Positions 35,747 to 45,012 of a stretch of 64,000 nucleotides of DNA are shown here, piece after piece. The notes under the pieces are model-generated. The model was not told the DNA's origin and did no database searches. It saw nothing but the letters and a program-made list of their open reading frames with translations. Location: assembly GCF_036203305.1 (NCBI RefSeq), contig NZ_CP108131.1, positions 558,001 to 622,000 on the forward strand. The letters run 5' to 3'. This DNA is from Streptomyces sp. NBC_00190. GTDB taxonomy: Bacteria > Actinomycetota > Actinomycetes > Streptomycetales > Streptomycetaceae. The translations under genes and the position numbers were made by a program. Each line of letters opens with the position of its first letter. Within the stretch, counting starts at the first letter, position 1.

Positions 35747-35821
35747 AGCGGGCGGCCGCAGCGGGGCCACCCGCTCCCACAGGTCGTCCGGAACGAAATC
35801 AGCACGCACCCCGGACACCCT
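35747..35821 (-). mobile_element. IS5-family transposase N-terminal scrap
   Basis: The minus-strand frame reads VSGVRADFVPDDLWERVAPL RPP, the usual start of IS5/IS1647-type transposases found in Streptomyces. The rest of the transposase is absent. It lies in the same frame as the VOC gene but upstream of its start, so it is a leftover of an insertion/deletion event. Confidence 0.6.
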
Positions 35822-35995
35822 GCCGACCAAGATCGCCGAACGCAAGACCCGCGACTCGGCGCTCGGTGGATTCGACGACCATCACGGGCACGTCCGGCTT
35901 CGCGTACTGACACACCCCGTCCGCCCAGGGCAAGCCCGCGGACCGCACCTCGTGGAGCCCGGTGCCGAGGCCCCGGTCCGGTGGCGCCACCATGG

Positions 35996-36154
35996 TCAGA
36001 AGACCATCCAGTTTCCGCCGAAGAGCACTTGGAGCACGAACGTCACTCCGAGGCCGACCAGCGCGAAGAGGATCAGCATCAGTACGGTGACCACTGCGAA
36101 CTGGCCGCCGGGATGCTTCAGGAAGCAGTTCACGCGTGCACGCCGGATCTTCAT
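35996..36154 (-). CDS. Small single-helix membrane protein
   Basis: 52 residues from the ATG at 36154 (MKIRRARVNCFLKHPGGQFA), preceded by GAGGGTGGGGG. One long hydrophobic stretch (about 22-46, VVTVLMLILFALVGLGVTFVLQVL) with a positively charged N-terminus gives an N-in/C-out helix. It is divergent from the Ser/Thr kinase gene by 134 bases. No family recognised. Small proteins like this may modulate a membrane partner; the neighbouring kinase is also membrane-embedded. Confidence 0.6.
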   Translation of the reverse strand: MKIRRARVNCFLKHPGGQFAVVTVLMLILFALVGLGVTFVLQVLFGGNWMVF

Positions 36155-36288
36155 GCCCCCACCCTCACCCACCACGACGGGATACGTACAGCAGAAGCGA
36201 AAGCCCCATGCATCTGCGGATCGTTGGGCTGACACCGGGTGCGGGCCAGCCCTAGGTTCTCCTGTAGGCGATTGCAATCGGGGGAATT

Positions 36289-37803
36289 GTGGAGCAGTTG
36301 AAGGCCGGTGACCCGGCGGCCGTCGGCCCGTACCGGATCACGGCGCGGCTTGGCGCAGGCGGTATGGGGCAGGTCTACCTCGGGGAGTCGCGCAGTGGTC
36401 GGCGAGTGGCGGTGAAGGTCGTCCGGCCGGAGATCGCCTCGGACCCCGGCTTCCGGGCGCGGTTCCGGCGCGAGGTGGAAGCGGCGAAGGCGGTCGGAGG
36501 ATTTTGGACGGCGACCGTGGTCGACGCGGATCCGGAGGCGGAGACGCCCTGGGTGGCCAGCGACTACATTCCTGCACCCAATCTTGCCGAACTGGTTCGG
36601 GATCGCGGGCCGTTGACGGAAGACGCGGTGTGGCGGCTCGGCGCGGGCCTGGCGGAGGCGCTGCACTCCGTACACCGGGCGGGGCTCGTGCACCGGGATC
36701 TCAAGCCCGCGAACGTCCTGCTCACGGAGAACGGGCCGCGGCTCATCGACTTCGGTATCGCCAAGGCGCTGAACGGCGCGACCATGCTCACCCGGACGGG
36801 CGTGGCGATCGGCACCGCCGGATTCATGTCGCCCGAGCAGGCCCAGGGCGGCAGTGTCGGTACGGCCAGTGACATCTTCTCGCTCGGTACGGTCCTTTGC
36901 TTCGCGGCCACTGGGCGCATGCCGTTCGGGCAAGGCAGTGCGGCGGAGCTGCTCTACCGGGTCGTGCACGAGGTGCCGAACCTGGACCGCGTACCGGACG
37001 GACTGCGGACGGTACTGGGCGACTGCCTGGAGAAGCGAGCGGAGCGGCGGCCTTCCGCGGAGGAGGTGTTGTCCGCGCTGAGCGGAGGTGGTGCGGTGAC
37101 TGTCGCGCCTTCGGCGACGGATGCGGATGCGGATGCGGGGGTGCGTCCGCCTGCGGCTCCGCCGGACCTGCCGTTCGCGCCTCCGCCTCGGGCGCTTGGC
37201 AGGCCCGGGCCGCCTGCCGTGCCGGTTGCGGCTCCTGTCCCGACTTTTGCGGATCGGCGATCGGGGCCGCCCGTCGAGGTGCGGTACTCGATGGGGCACA
37301 TGCGCGTCGCCGTCGGGGCCATGCTCGCCGGGGCCGTTCCGCTCGGCGCGGCCGTCTACTACTTCGTGGGCCATCCCCTCCCCGCCGCATTGGCGAGCAT
37401 CGTCGCGCTCGCGCTGTTCAGCCTGGGAGGACTGGCCATGGCGCGCGGGGACGCGGCTTGTGTTCGGGTCGCGGGTGACGGGCTCTCCTTCTTGCGTGAA
37501 GGCCACGAATGGAGCGCGACCTGGGAGGAGTTGAGCCGGGTCACCCTGAAGGCGACGCGCTGGGGCCTGCTGCAGGAGTTCGTCGTGGTGGGCGAACTGG
37601 CGCCAGGGGCGACAAAGAACGTCGTCTGGGAACGCTTCCAGCCTGTCGGTCCCGGCCACAGGGCGGCAGTCACCACCATCCGATTCCGCGACGAGAGGCG
37701 GGCGCGAGCGGAGGTCGGACGGCTGCACGAGGCGTTGCTGCACTGCGCCGGTGAGCGTTACTCGTACGACGGTGGACTATTCTCCGTCGTCCGCAGCCGT
37801 TGA
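36289..37803 (+). CDS. Ser/Thr protein kinase with two membrane helices
   Basis: 504 residues from a GTG with GGGGA upstream. The kinase domain (about 13-265) has LGAGGMGQVYLGE, VAVKVV (Lys43), VHRDLKPANVLL (Asp137), LIDFGIAKA (Asp154) and FMSPEQA. An Ala/Pro-rich linker (about 265-325) is followed by two membrane helices (about 340-390) and a C-terminal domain of roughly 110 residues (AACVRVAGDGLSFLREGHEW, then SATWEELSRVTLKA) that looks like a bacterial PH-like domain. Unlike PknB it has no extracellular PASTA repeats. The C-terminal part may face the cytosol and sense or bind at the membrane. Confidence 0.92.
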   Translation: MEQLKAGDPAAVGPYRITARLGAGGMGQVYLGESRSGRRVAVKVVRPEIASDPGFRARFRREVEAAKAVGGFWTATVVDADPEAETPWVASDYIPAPNLAELVRDRGPLTEDAVWRLGAGLAEALHSVHRAGLVHRDLKPANVLLTENGPRLIDFGIAKALNGATMLTRTGVAIGTAGFMSPEQAQGGSVGTASDIFSLGTVLCFAATGRMPFGQGSAAELLYRVVHEVPNLDRVPDGLRTVLGDCLEKRAERRPSAEEVLSALSGGGAVTVAPSATDADADAGVRPPAAPPDLPFAPPPRALGRPGPPAVPVAAPVPTFADRRSGPPVEVRYSMGHMRVAVGAMLAGAVPLGAAVYYFVGHPLPAALASIVALALFSLGGLAMARGDAACVRVAGDGLSFLREGHEWSATWEELSRVTLKATRWGLLQEFVVVGELAPGATKNVVWERFQPVGPGHRAAVTTIRFRDERRARAEVGRLHEALLHCAGERYSYDGGLFSVVRSR

Positions 37804-37997
37804 CTGAACGTTTCAGAATGCGGCTCGGGTGCCGCCGACTGCCCACCGTAGAGCTAGTGGGAACCCTCCAAGCCCGGCTGGGCATCGTTGTACCGGCCAA
37901 GATCAAGATGGCCATCCGCGCGGCCGCAGACTTGCAGGACGGGGTGGCCGAGGCGGCCGCCGCGTCCTTGTCCGTGACGACACCTGGGAACCACACC

Positions 37998-39206
37998 GTG
38001 AGCGAACGCGTCATCGCACCCAAGAGCCGGGGCTTCCTGTTCCTCGACTCGCATCCTGGCGGCTGCCAACAGCTGGTGGACGAGATGTGGCAGGCCGTCC
38101 CCGCCACGGTAACCGCCGGGGGCGAAGGGCCCGTGGCCCTGGTCATCGGCTCGTCCGCCGGGTACGGCCTGGCCGCTACGATCGCGGGCCTGGCCCGAGT
38201 CGGTATCCGTGGCATCGGGGTGTGCTTCGAGAAGGCGCCCGCGCGGAGGACCGGCACGGCCGGCTGGTACCGCACCGCCGCCACCGCACGGCTCGCCCAA
38301 CAGCACGGGCGGGACATGGTCTTCATCAATGGCGATGCGTTCAGCGACACGGTGAAGGAGCAGGTTGCCGACCTCCTCGCCGAGCGGTTCGGGGGGCAAC
38401 TCGACTTCCTCATCTACTCGGTGGCCGCGCCCCGCCGCACCGACCCGGACACCGGCAACGTGTATGCCTCGGCCCTCAAGCCGATCGGCTCGCCGTACAC
38501 CACCAAGACACTCGTCTTCGACGAGTCCGGTGCCCCGGAGGTGAAGGAGGTCACCACCGCGCCGGCCGAGGGCGACGACATCGAGCAGACCGTGGCGGTG
38601 ATGGGCGGCACGGACTGGGAACGGTGGATCACGTTCCTGGCCGACCGGTCCCTGCTCGCCGACGGCTTCACCACCGCCGCCCTGTCCTACATCGGCTCGC
38701 CGCTCACCGCGGCGATCTACCGGCAGGGCACCATCGGCGCCGCCAAGTCCCATCTGGAAGCCACCGCACGCACGTTGGACGAGCGCCTCGGCAAGACCCT
38801 GGGCGGCCGGGCCGTGACCTCGGTCAACGCCGCTGCCGTCACCCAGTCCTCCACCGCCATCCCGGGCATCGCCCTGTACGCCGGGCTGCTGCGGGGCGTC
38901 CTCGGCGACGCCATGGTGGCCCCGATCGGTCAACTGGTGGAGCTGTGGGACCAGCTGACCGGTGTCCGCCCCCTTGACCTCGACGATGAGGGCCGGGTCC
39001 GCCTCGACACCTGGGAACTCGACCCGGCCGTGCAGAACGCCGTCGCCGAACGCTGGAGCGCCGCCACCAGCGACAGCATCACCGAACTCGCCGACCTCGA
39101 CTGGTTCAGCGACGAAGTCCGCCGCCTCTACGGCTTCTCCGTCCCCGGCTTCGACTACACCGCCGCCGTCGAAACCGACGTCCCCTGGCCCACTCCCACC
39201 ATCTGA
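37998..39206 (+). CDS. fabV: FabV-type trans-2-enoyl-ACP/CoA reductase
   Basis: 402 residues from the GTG at 37998, the start that matches the family (VSERVIAPKSRGFLFLDSHP GGC). The NAD(H) site is LVIGSSAGYGLAATIAG, and the catalytic Tyr-x8-Lys, the hallmark of FabV, is YRQGTIGAAK (Tyr241, Lys250). FabV reduces trans-2-enoyl-acyl thioesters with NADH and is naturally less sensitive to triclosan than FabI. The longer frame from 37800 is not conserved. Located well outside the polyketide-like cluster. Confidence 0.93.
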   Translation: MSERVIAPKSRGFLFLDSHPGGCQQLVDEMWQAVPATVTAGGEGPVALVIGSSAGYGLAATIAGLARVGIRGIGVCFEKAPARRTGTAGWYRTAATARLAQQHGRDMVFINGDAFSDTVKEQVADLLAERFGGQLDFLIYSVAAPRRTDPDTGNVYASALKPIGSPYTTKTLVFDESGAPEVKEVTTAPAEGDDIEQTVAVMGGTDWERWITFLADRSLLADGFTTAALSYIGSPLTAAIYRQGTIGAAKSHLEATARTLDERLGKTLGGRAVTSVNAAAVTQSSTAIPGIALYAGLLRGVLGDAMVAPIGQLVELWDQLTGVRPLDLDDEGRVRLDTWELDPAVQNAVAERWSAATSDSITELADLDWFSDEVRRLYGFSVPGFDYTAAVETDVPWPTPTI

Positions 39207-39223
39207 CCGCACCCGGTGCGGTC
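39205..39223 (+). terminator. 9-bp perfect palindromic hairpin at the fabV stop codon
   Basis: GACCGCACC-C-GGTGCGGTC begins within the stop codon. Confidence 0.55.
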
Positions 39224-39235
39224 GGCGAAGCGGCG

Positions 39236-39276
39236 GCCGGCCGGCCACGAGGGCTCCCCCTTAATGGCCGGCCGGC
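39236..39276. terminator. 12-bp hairpin between fabV and the converging NTF2-like gene
   Basis: GCCGGCCGGCCA (39236-39247) pairs exactly with TGGCCGGCCGGC (39265-39276) over 17 bases. It lies between two convergent genes and could stop both. Confidence 0.7.
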
Positions 39277-39318
39277 AAGGGGACGGGCGGGCGTGTGCGG
39301 TGTGTGCTCGGGCTCCCG

Positions 39319-39828
39319 TCAGGCGGCGGGCGGGGTCCAGTCGGCGGGCAGGCCGGACTGGGTGAGGACAGTGGCCAGGCTGTAGTGGTCCCGGTCGGAG
39401 GTGATCCGGCAGTGGTTCTTGTCGAGGTCGAGGACGGTGGTCATCGGCACGGCGAAGGGCTTGGGCGCGCCCTTGAGATGGCCGGAGTAGACGGCCCGTA
39501 CGGTGACGCGGTCCCGTTCGAGGCGGGTGGCGCGGATGGTGACGTGGACGTTGTCTATGTGGGTGTCGGCGCGGGCCTTCCACCCTGCGATCTCCTCGCG
39601 GCCACGGAAGGTGACGGCCACGGCTTCGTCGGTGTAGATGCCGTCGGTGGTGAACAGGGCGCCGAGGGCCTGGGGGTCGGTGCCGTTCCAGGCACTGGCC
39701 CAGGCGGTGACGATCCTCGGCGTGCGCGGGTTGCTGTCCTGCGCGGCGGAGGCGGCGGCGGGGGCGGCGGCGCAGAGGGCTGCGGCGGCGGTCAGCACAG
39801 TCATGGTGCGGATCGGGCGGGACGTCAT
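39319..39828 (-). CDS. Secreted NTF2-like (SnoaL/DUF4440) protein
   Basis: 169 residues from the ATG at 39828, eight bases after GAAGGAG. Sec signal peptide (about 1-27: basic start, Ala-rich core, cleavage near SAA-QD). The mature domain, about 130 residues, opens RIVTAWASAWNGTDPQALGA LFTTDGIY and follows the cone-shaped NTF2-like fold. It is extracellular; family members bind small hydrophobic ligands or catalyse isomerisation. Specific function unknown. Confidence 0.8.
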   Translation of the reverse strand: MTSRPIRTMTVLTAAAALCAAAPAAASAAQDSNPRTPRIVTAWASAWNGTDPQALGALFTTDGIYTDEAVAVTFRGREEIAGWKARADTHIDNVHVTIRATRLERDRVTVRAVYSGHLKGAPKPFAVPMTTVLDLDKNHCRITSDRDHYSLATVLTQSGLPADWTPPAA

Positions 39829-40490
39829 GGTTGTTGCTCCTTCGGGGGCGGGCGTGCGGGTGCGGCTGCGGCCTTGTCGGCGACGGTGCCCGGTCAGGCC
39901 AGGCTCGGGGCTGCGGCGGGTCGCCGGGTGAACGGCAGGCCCGCTCCCGGCCGTGGACATCGGCGCGCTGCCTCGTCCGTCTGTGTACGTGCACCCTTCA
40001 TGGCGCACAGACTCGTGTCAGGCGCTGTCCACTTTCCAGGCCCCGCAGGGTCGGTGACTGCCCAACACTGTCCACGCTTGTCCACGGGAACCGGCCGACG
40101 ACGCACGTCCCGCTCGGCCGTGGGCAAGTCCCCAGAAGGTCCGCGGCTCGGCTGGTCAGCGAGTGTGGCCGCTCCGGGCTTTCCACTCCTCCACGATCGG
40201 CTCCAAGCACCACGGAACCGGGCAGCGCCGCGGCCATGTCGTGGGCGTAGACCCCGGGCCGTACCCAGAACCTGGCTCGGCATCGGCGTTCGCTGTACGG
40301 ATCCCGGGCGCCTTGGAGCGCACGGGGCCGTCGGCGGGACCGAGGTCGGGCTTGCCGGGGCAGGGGCGGCCGGGGGCGCGGAGGGACTCGGTTGGGGAGT
40401 CGTTGCCGGCTACGTCGCGGCAATGATCCTGTCGGCTCCTGCCGGGCGCGGTGCCGTCGCACACGCCGGACCGCTCGGCATGCTGAGGGC
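39829..40490. other. Intergenic region without a convincing gene
   Basis: About 660 bases. Minus-strand frames contain YAHDMAAALPGSVVL and, shifted, LEPIVEEWKARSGHTR near 40160-40260. This could be the end of a decayed gene, but neither is long or well supported. The last 150 bases probably carry the promoter of the membrane protein gene at 40491. Confidence 0.45.
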
Positions 40491-40994
40491 ATGGATCGTC
40501 GCAGCCCCGAAAAGACGGAAGAGCCAACGGCCCGTGACTACTCCGGCGCGGTCTACGGCTCGCTCCTTGCCGCCTCCGTCATCGCCACCGCAGGGGCGGC
40601 GGGCCCCTTCCCGCGGCTCCAGCTCATGGTCATGCTGCTCACCACCGGCCTGGTCTTCTGGATCACGCACGTCTACGTCCGCATCGTGGGCGACCGGCTG
40701 GCACATGAGGCGCTGTCGTGGGAGAAGATCCGCTCGGATGCGCGCAGGGAATGGCCGATCATCGGGGCCGCGCTCCCGCCGATCGCCGCCGTGATGGTCT
40801 GCTCAGTCCTGGGCCTCGGGCTCGAAGCGACCGGATGGGTGGCGCTCGGCGTCGCCCTCGCCGGGCAGGTCGTGTGGGCCACCGCAGGCCTCGTCAGCTT
40901 CGGTGCCCCGCGCCGCATGATCGCCGTGACCTGTGCGGTCAACCTCCTCCTGGGGCTGGTCATCGTGGCCGCGAAAGTCCTGGTCAAGCACTGA
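40491..40994 (+). CDS. Hypothetical membrane protein
   Basis: 167 residues from the ATG at 40491 (MDRRSPEKTEEPTARDYSGA). Four predicted membrane helices: about 20-42, 48-66, 95-120 and 120-160. No recognised domain; the cytoplasmic loop between helices two and three (about 67-95) is basic, SWEKIRSDARREWPII. Its 3' end meets the beta-helix protein gene on the other strand, with a palindromic hairpin between them. Confidence 0.7.
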   Translation: MDRRSPEKTEEPTARDYSGAVYGSLLAASVIATAGAAGPFPRLQLMVMLLTTGLVFWITHVYVRIVGDRLAHEALSWEKIRSDARREWPIIGAALPPIAAVMVCSVLGLGLEATGWVALGVALAGQVVWATAGLVSFGAPRRMIAVTCAVNLLLGLVIVAAKVLVKH

Positions 40995-41011
40995 TACTCC
41001 GAAGGGCTCCA

Positions 41012-41028
41012 GCGCCGGGGCCCGGCGC
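41012..41028. terminator. Palindromic GC hairpin between convergent genes
   Basis: GCGCCGGG-G-CCCGGCGC (8-bp arms) lies in the 62-base gap between the membrane protein gene and the beta-helix gene. Confidence 0.6.
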
Positions 41029-41056
41029 CGCGGGCTTCACCACAGTCCGGCCGCCG

Positions 41057-42172
41057 CTACGGTTTCACGGTCGCCGTGGCGGTGACCCCGCAGCACTCGA
41101 AGGTCTGGACCGGCGCACCCGACGTCTGCGTGATCTTCACACCCTCGAGCACCGCGTTCGTGTCGACCACCGATGCGATGACCGCGACACCATGCACCCC
41201 ACCCTTGATCCGATCCTTTCGGACGGTGAAAGTACCGTCCTGGAGGGCGATCCCGACGAACGAGCTCCTCTGGATGTCGTTGTGGGCGACGTCGATCTCG
41301 TTGCCGGCAACGTAGATGCCCACCTGGTTGCCGATGAGTCGGTTGTGCCGCACGACGGTGCCGGGCGCGTCGGCGACGATGCCCGCGTGCTGGAATTCGT
41401 TGAAGAAGTCGGGGCCGCAGTCCGCGTCGGGCTCCCGGCACTCGTTGTTGCTGACGGTGTTCCCGGTGACGCGGCCCACCGCGCCGGCCACGAACTCGAT
41501 GCCGTCGGTCGACACCTTCGGGTGCCCGGTGACGGTGTTCCCTTCAATGGTGGCGGTGGACCCCTCGTTGAGGACGACCACGCCCGCGCCCTGGTAGTCC
41601 GTGATCTTGGTATCGCGGATGCTTGCCGAGCCCGTGCTGGTCGGCAGGTCGCCGATGAGGACGCCGGTCGCGCTGTGGAAGCAGGGCGCAGCGGGCGTGT
41701 CGGTGATGTGGGTGACAGCGGCGTGGCGGAGGGCGAGATGAGCACCCCCGAGCACACGAATGCCCGCGCTGAGTGCGCCGTCCTCGCACGTGCCGGAGCC
41801 CGGTCCGCTGACGGAGAGCCGGGACAGCGAGACCGACGCGCCATTGTGGATCTCGACGATCGAGTTTTCGCCGTCGTCGCCGGGGGTCAGCGTCTGCGGA
41901 GCCTGAATGGTCGTCTTCCCGTCGCCCGAGCCGGTGAGCGAGACGTTCTTGCCGATCACCACTTGCTCGCGGTAGACACCCGGCCGGACGGTGATGCGGT
42001 CACCGGGGCGGGCGGCGTCGACCGCGGCCTGGATCGTCGGATAGTCCTTGGGGACCACGAGGTCGTGTGACCCGTCGGCCGCCGCCGACGTCGGCACCAT
42101 CGGAAACACGGCGATTGCCGTGACGACGCAGACGCCCAGACGGACGGCTGTCCTGATCAGTGGGATTGCCAT
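41057..42172 (-). CDS. Secreted right-handed beta-helix protein (pectate-lyase-like/NosD-like)
   Basis: 371 residues with a Sec signal peptide (about 1-32, cleavage near SAA-AD). The mature part shows repeated coils: VSLTGSGDGKTTIQAPQ, VSLSRLSVSGPGS, ATIEGNTVTGHPKVSTDGIE, and NRLIGNQVGIYVAGNEIDVA. These spell a parallel beta-helix of roughly ten turns, with cysteines that may lock the ends. Such proteins bind or cleave polysaccharides; a catalytic set is not evident. It lies upstream of a converging membrane protein gene, alone. Confidence 0.85.
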   Translation of the reverse strand: MAIPLIRTAVRLGVCVVTAIAVFPMVPTSAAADGSHDLVVPKDYPTIQAAVDAARPGDRITVRPGVYREQVVIGKNVSLTGSGDGKTTIQAPQTLTPGDDGENSIVEIHNGASVSLSRLSVSGPGSGTCEDGALSAGIRVLGGAHLALRHAAVTHITDTPAAPCFHSATGVLIGDLPTSTGSASIRDTKITDYQGAGVVVLNEGSTATIEGNTVTGHPKVSTDGIEFVAGAVGRVTGNTVSNNECREPDADCGPDFFNEFQHAGIVADAPGTVVRHNRLIGNQVGIYVAGNEIDVAHNDIQRSSFVGIALQDGTFTVRKDRIKGGVHGVAVIASVVDTNAVLEGVKITQTSGAPVQTFECCGVTATATVKP

Positions 42173-42442
42173 TCCGATTCCGCTCTCGTGTGTTGCTCAC
42201 GCCGTGGATCCGGGGGTCCCCGTGACCCGCCTGCCGGATGGCCCGGCCGCGCTGCAAACCTATTGACGGCTGCGAGCACAAAGGCTTCCGGACATCCGAC
42301 ACGGGTGCCGTTTCCCCCTGCCGGCCCATCGACGGGACCGGCCCCCACGTTGCGGTGCACATACCGCGGCGCCGCGGCATCGCCCACACCGTCCCCGAGA
42401 GGTCTGACCAGGTCCGCAGGCGGACCCGGCGAGGCCGGTGCC

Positions 42443-43585
42443 TCAACCAGCTCGAGCGGCGGGCCGCTCCTGAACCTGGGTGCTCGCACACCGCACGGCG
42501 AGAACCGCGATGTCGTCGTCGAGTCTTCCGCCGCTGTAGTGGATCAGGGCCCGATGAAGCTGGTCGAGCAGTTCGCGGGGCGCCGTCGGGCTTTGCTGAC
42601 GCATCCACTCCGGCAGCGGGAAGAACTCGCCGTCGCGGCCCCTGGTCTCCGTGACGCCGTCCGTGTAGAGCAGCAGCTGGTCGCCCGGAGCGAAGATGAG
42701 GGTGTCGACGCAGTAGTGGTCCCCGATGAGCGATGCCAGGTTGAGCGGCGGAGAGGGGGTGGTGGGCTCCACGACCCGGATCTCGCCGCTGCGCACGAGA
42801 AGGGGCGGGGGGTGCCCGCAATTGAGAAGCCTGAGCCGGCCTCCGCCATGCGGGATCTCGGCGACAAGAGCGGTCGCGAAGCGCTCCGGCAGGTCCAGAG
42901 CGGGGAACGCCGCGCTGTGGCGGGAGATGCTGGCCTCCAGGCGATGGACGACGCCCCTCAGGTCAGGCTCGTCGTACACGGCCTCCCTGAAGCTGCTGAT
43001 CACCGCTGAGGCGGCCCCTACCGCGGACAGGCCTTTGCCGCGTACGTCGCCGATGAGCAGCCGGACCCCGAACGGCGTGTCGACGGCCTCGTAGAAGTCT
43101 CCGCCGATCCGGGCCTGCTCTTGGGCCGCCACATACAGCGACTCGATCTCGACGTCCTCGATGCGGCGCGGCAGTGGGCGCAGCAGTACCTTCTGGGCTG
43201 CGTCGGCGACGAGCCGGACGTTGAGGAGCGTCTCCTCCCGTTGGAGTCGGACATGGCTTGCGTATGCGGCCGCCAAGGTGACGGCGATGATCGCAGCCGC
43301 CGTGTAGGGCGTCCCCAGGTCGGTGTACGCGAAGCTCAGGCCGATCATGACCATCAGGCAGAACGTCCCCAGCATGATCGTGGGGACCACGGGCCACATC
43401 GCGGCAGCGAGGGCAGGTGCGGCGGGCAGGAGGCGACTGAAGGCGAACTCCCTCGGGGTGGAGAACGCCAGAGCGGTGATGAGGACGGTAACGATCACCG
43501 GTGACAGCAGGGCAGCGTCCCACCGGCCGCCATAGAGAGGGCGACGGCGCCCCGCCCGTCTTGACCTGATCACAGAATGCATCAT
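42443..43585 (-). CDS. Membrane-bound SpoIIE (PP2C) phosphatase
   Basis: 380 residues. Four membrane helices occupy about 22-125 (LLSPVIVTVLITALAFS, LLPAAPALAAAMWPV, IMLGTFCLMVMIGLS and AAAIIAVTLAAAYA). A short linker leads to a SpoIIE phosphatase domain (about 140-365) with IGGDFYEAVDTP, LLIGDVRGKGLSAVG, LYTDGVTETRGRDG and DDDIAVLAVR. All metal-ligand aspartates are present. This is the PP2C class that acts on STAS-domain anti-anti-sigma factors. It is the third intact SpoIIE gene in the window; no STAS partner is adjacent. Confidence 0.92.
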   Translation of the reverse strand: MMHSVIRSRRAGRRRPLYGGRWDAALLSPVIVTVLITALAFSTPREFAFSRLLPAAPALAAAMWPVVPTIMLGTFCLMVMIGLSFAYTDLGTPYTAAAIIAVTLAAAYASHVRLQREETLLNVRLVADAAQKVLLRPLPRRIEDVEIESLYVAAQEQARIGGDFYEAVDTPFGVRLLIGDVRGKGLSAVGAASAVISSFREAVYDEPDLRGVVHRLEASISRHSAAFPALDLPERFATALVAEIPHGGGRLRLLNCGHPPPLLVRSGEIRVVEPTTPSPPLNLASLIGDHYCVDTLIFAPGDQLLLYTDGVTETRGRDGEFFPLPEWMRQQSPTAPRELLDQLHRALIHYSGGRLDDDIAVLAVRCASTQVQERPAARAG

Positions 43586-44149
43586 ATCGGGGCAAAATTA
43601 TCGCCGGGTCACGACGGAGCGTGCCGCTCACGCTCGGTGATCAGCCGCTGGCGCCGCGTCAGCATCACGGCGCGGCCCGTCACCCGAATGCGTGATGGGC
43701 CGCGACTCCCTACGCGCATGTACGCCGAGGGCACCACGCGCGACGACATCCGTCGGCGTGACGACGACCCGCAGGTCCCCCGGTGGGGTCTGCGTAGGTG
43801 CCCGTCCAGCGCCGGCGCCGATGTGCTGGACACGAGGTCGGTGTGTCGGCCGGAGGAGTGCAGGGTCTACCGCATTGGCGCTGAGCCCTGCCGGCCGGGT
43901 TCATCCTCGCGCGCGCCTCGGCCCGCCCGCCGACGCGGACGGTGCCGCCGGACCCGCCGGAGCCGCCAACTCGGCGGCGACGGCGCGTCCTTCGACACGG
44001 ACCCGCGCCATCGCCGTGACGGGGATCCGCAGTTCCTCGTGGCGGCGACGCATGCGCAGCGCATCGGCCTCGGCTGCGCATCCCGTCGTGATCCTCCGGT
44101 TCGATCACGACGGGCGGCGTTCGCAGACCTCGGACTCCGAGGACTGCGG
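43586..44149. other. Intergenic region, possible degraded gene
   Basis: About 560 bases. On the minus strand between about 44090 and 43905 one frame (DALRMRRRHEELRIPVTAMA, then RVRVEGRAVAAELAAPAG) has coding-like bias for roughly 60 codons and ends in an Ala/Gly-rich tail. It lacks a start and could be the end of a decayed protein. Other frames are low-complexity. The first 100 bases carry the promoter region of the SpoIIE gene. Confidence 0.4.
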
Positions 44150-44881
44150 TCAGACCGAGGCGTTCCAGGCGGTCGTCAGCCCGTCCAGCCAGGCGGGAGG
44201 CAGCTCCGCGGCGTCCCACTCCTGGCGCAGCTCCTGCGACGCGACGAGGAGCCGCTCCAGCACTGCGATGCTCGTGGCGGAGTGGAGGAGCGAATAGCGG
44301 CCGTGCACCGTGATGGCGCTGCCCGGTCCGAACGTCGAGAACAGGCGCTCCAGTCGGGTGCGGTGGGCCACGGCGAACTCGGTCACCCGCCCCGCGTACC
44401 CGGCTCGCTGCCGTGGGCTCATCGTGCCGAGGACGGCGACGAGCACCTCGTCGGTCGCCTCGGGATCCAGTACCGAGACCGCAGTGAACGACAGGTACAG
44501 AGGCGTGAGCGCCACTCGCACCCGCTCCACCTCCATACGCCCTGCCCGAGGACGCTCCCCGGCCGGACCCGGCTGCGCGTCCGCCCCCACGACCCCGACC
44601 AGGGTCCGCTCGGCGAGGACGCCGAGCTCTTCCAGGAGGTGCCCTGCGCCGTCGAGCCAACCCGACTCGTACGCCTCCCCCTTGTCCCCCGGCGCGCTCC
44701 GGACGCCGCCGCTCAGCTCCTCGTGCGCGAGAGTCAGAGCTCCCGCTTCCAGGAGCCCGATCAGTTGCCGCGCGTCGTCAGAAGGAACCCCCGCCCGGGC
44801 GAGGAGCTGCAGCAGTGTCGTCCTCGCGTTGTCGACACTGGCCTCGTCCGGCCACTGCCGGCCCTCGTCGGCCGCGCCCAT
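44150..44881 (-). CDS. Hypothetical protein
   Basis: 243 residues from the ATG at 44881, five bases after GAGGAGG. Soluble and helical; recognisable stretches are SVDNARTTLLQLLARAGVPS, GEAYESGWLDGAGHLLEELG and SPRQRAGYAGRVTEFAVAHR. No known domain. It is divergent from the sirtuin gene, with an IS21 scrap between them. Confidence 0.65.
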   Translation of the reverse strand: MGAADEGRQWPDEASVDNARTTLLQLLARAGVPSDDARQLIGLLEAGALTLAHEELSGGVRSAPGDKGEAYESGWLDGAGHLLEELGVLAERTLVGVVGADAQPGPAGERPRAGRMEVERVRVALTPLYLSFTAVSVLDPEATDEVLVAVLGTMSPRQRAGYAGRVTEFAVAHRTRLERLFSTFGPGSAITVHGRYSLLHSATSIAVLERLLVASQELRQEWDAAELPPAWLDGLTTAWNASV

Positions 44882-45012
44882 CGGGTCCTCCTCATCGCTC
44901 GGGTAGTGCGGTGTGTGCAACGAAATCGCTCCCTTCGACAGTCCAACGCCCGACAGCCGGGATGTGCTCCCCAGCAGCGGAACAGTACCGACGAAGCACG
45001 CGCCCTCAGCAG

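Noticed and set aside
37800..37997. Extra N-terminal 66 codons of the fabV frame
   Set aside because: FabV family begins at VSERVIAPKSRG; upstream residues show no conservation.
40156..40490. Minus-strand frames with EPIVEEWKARSG and AHDMAAALPGSVV
   Set aside because: Could be the end of a decayed gene, but each is short, in different frames and without recognisable homology.
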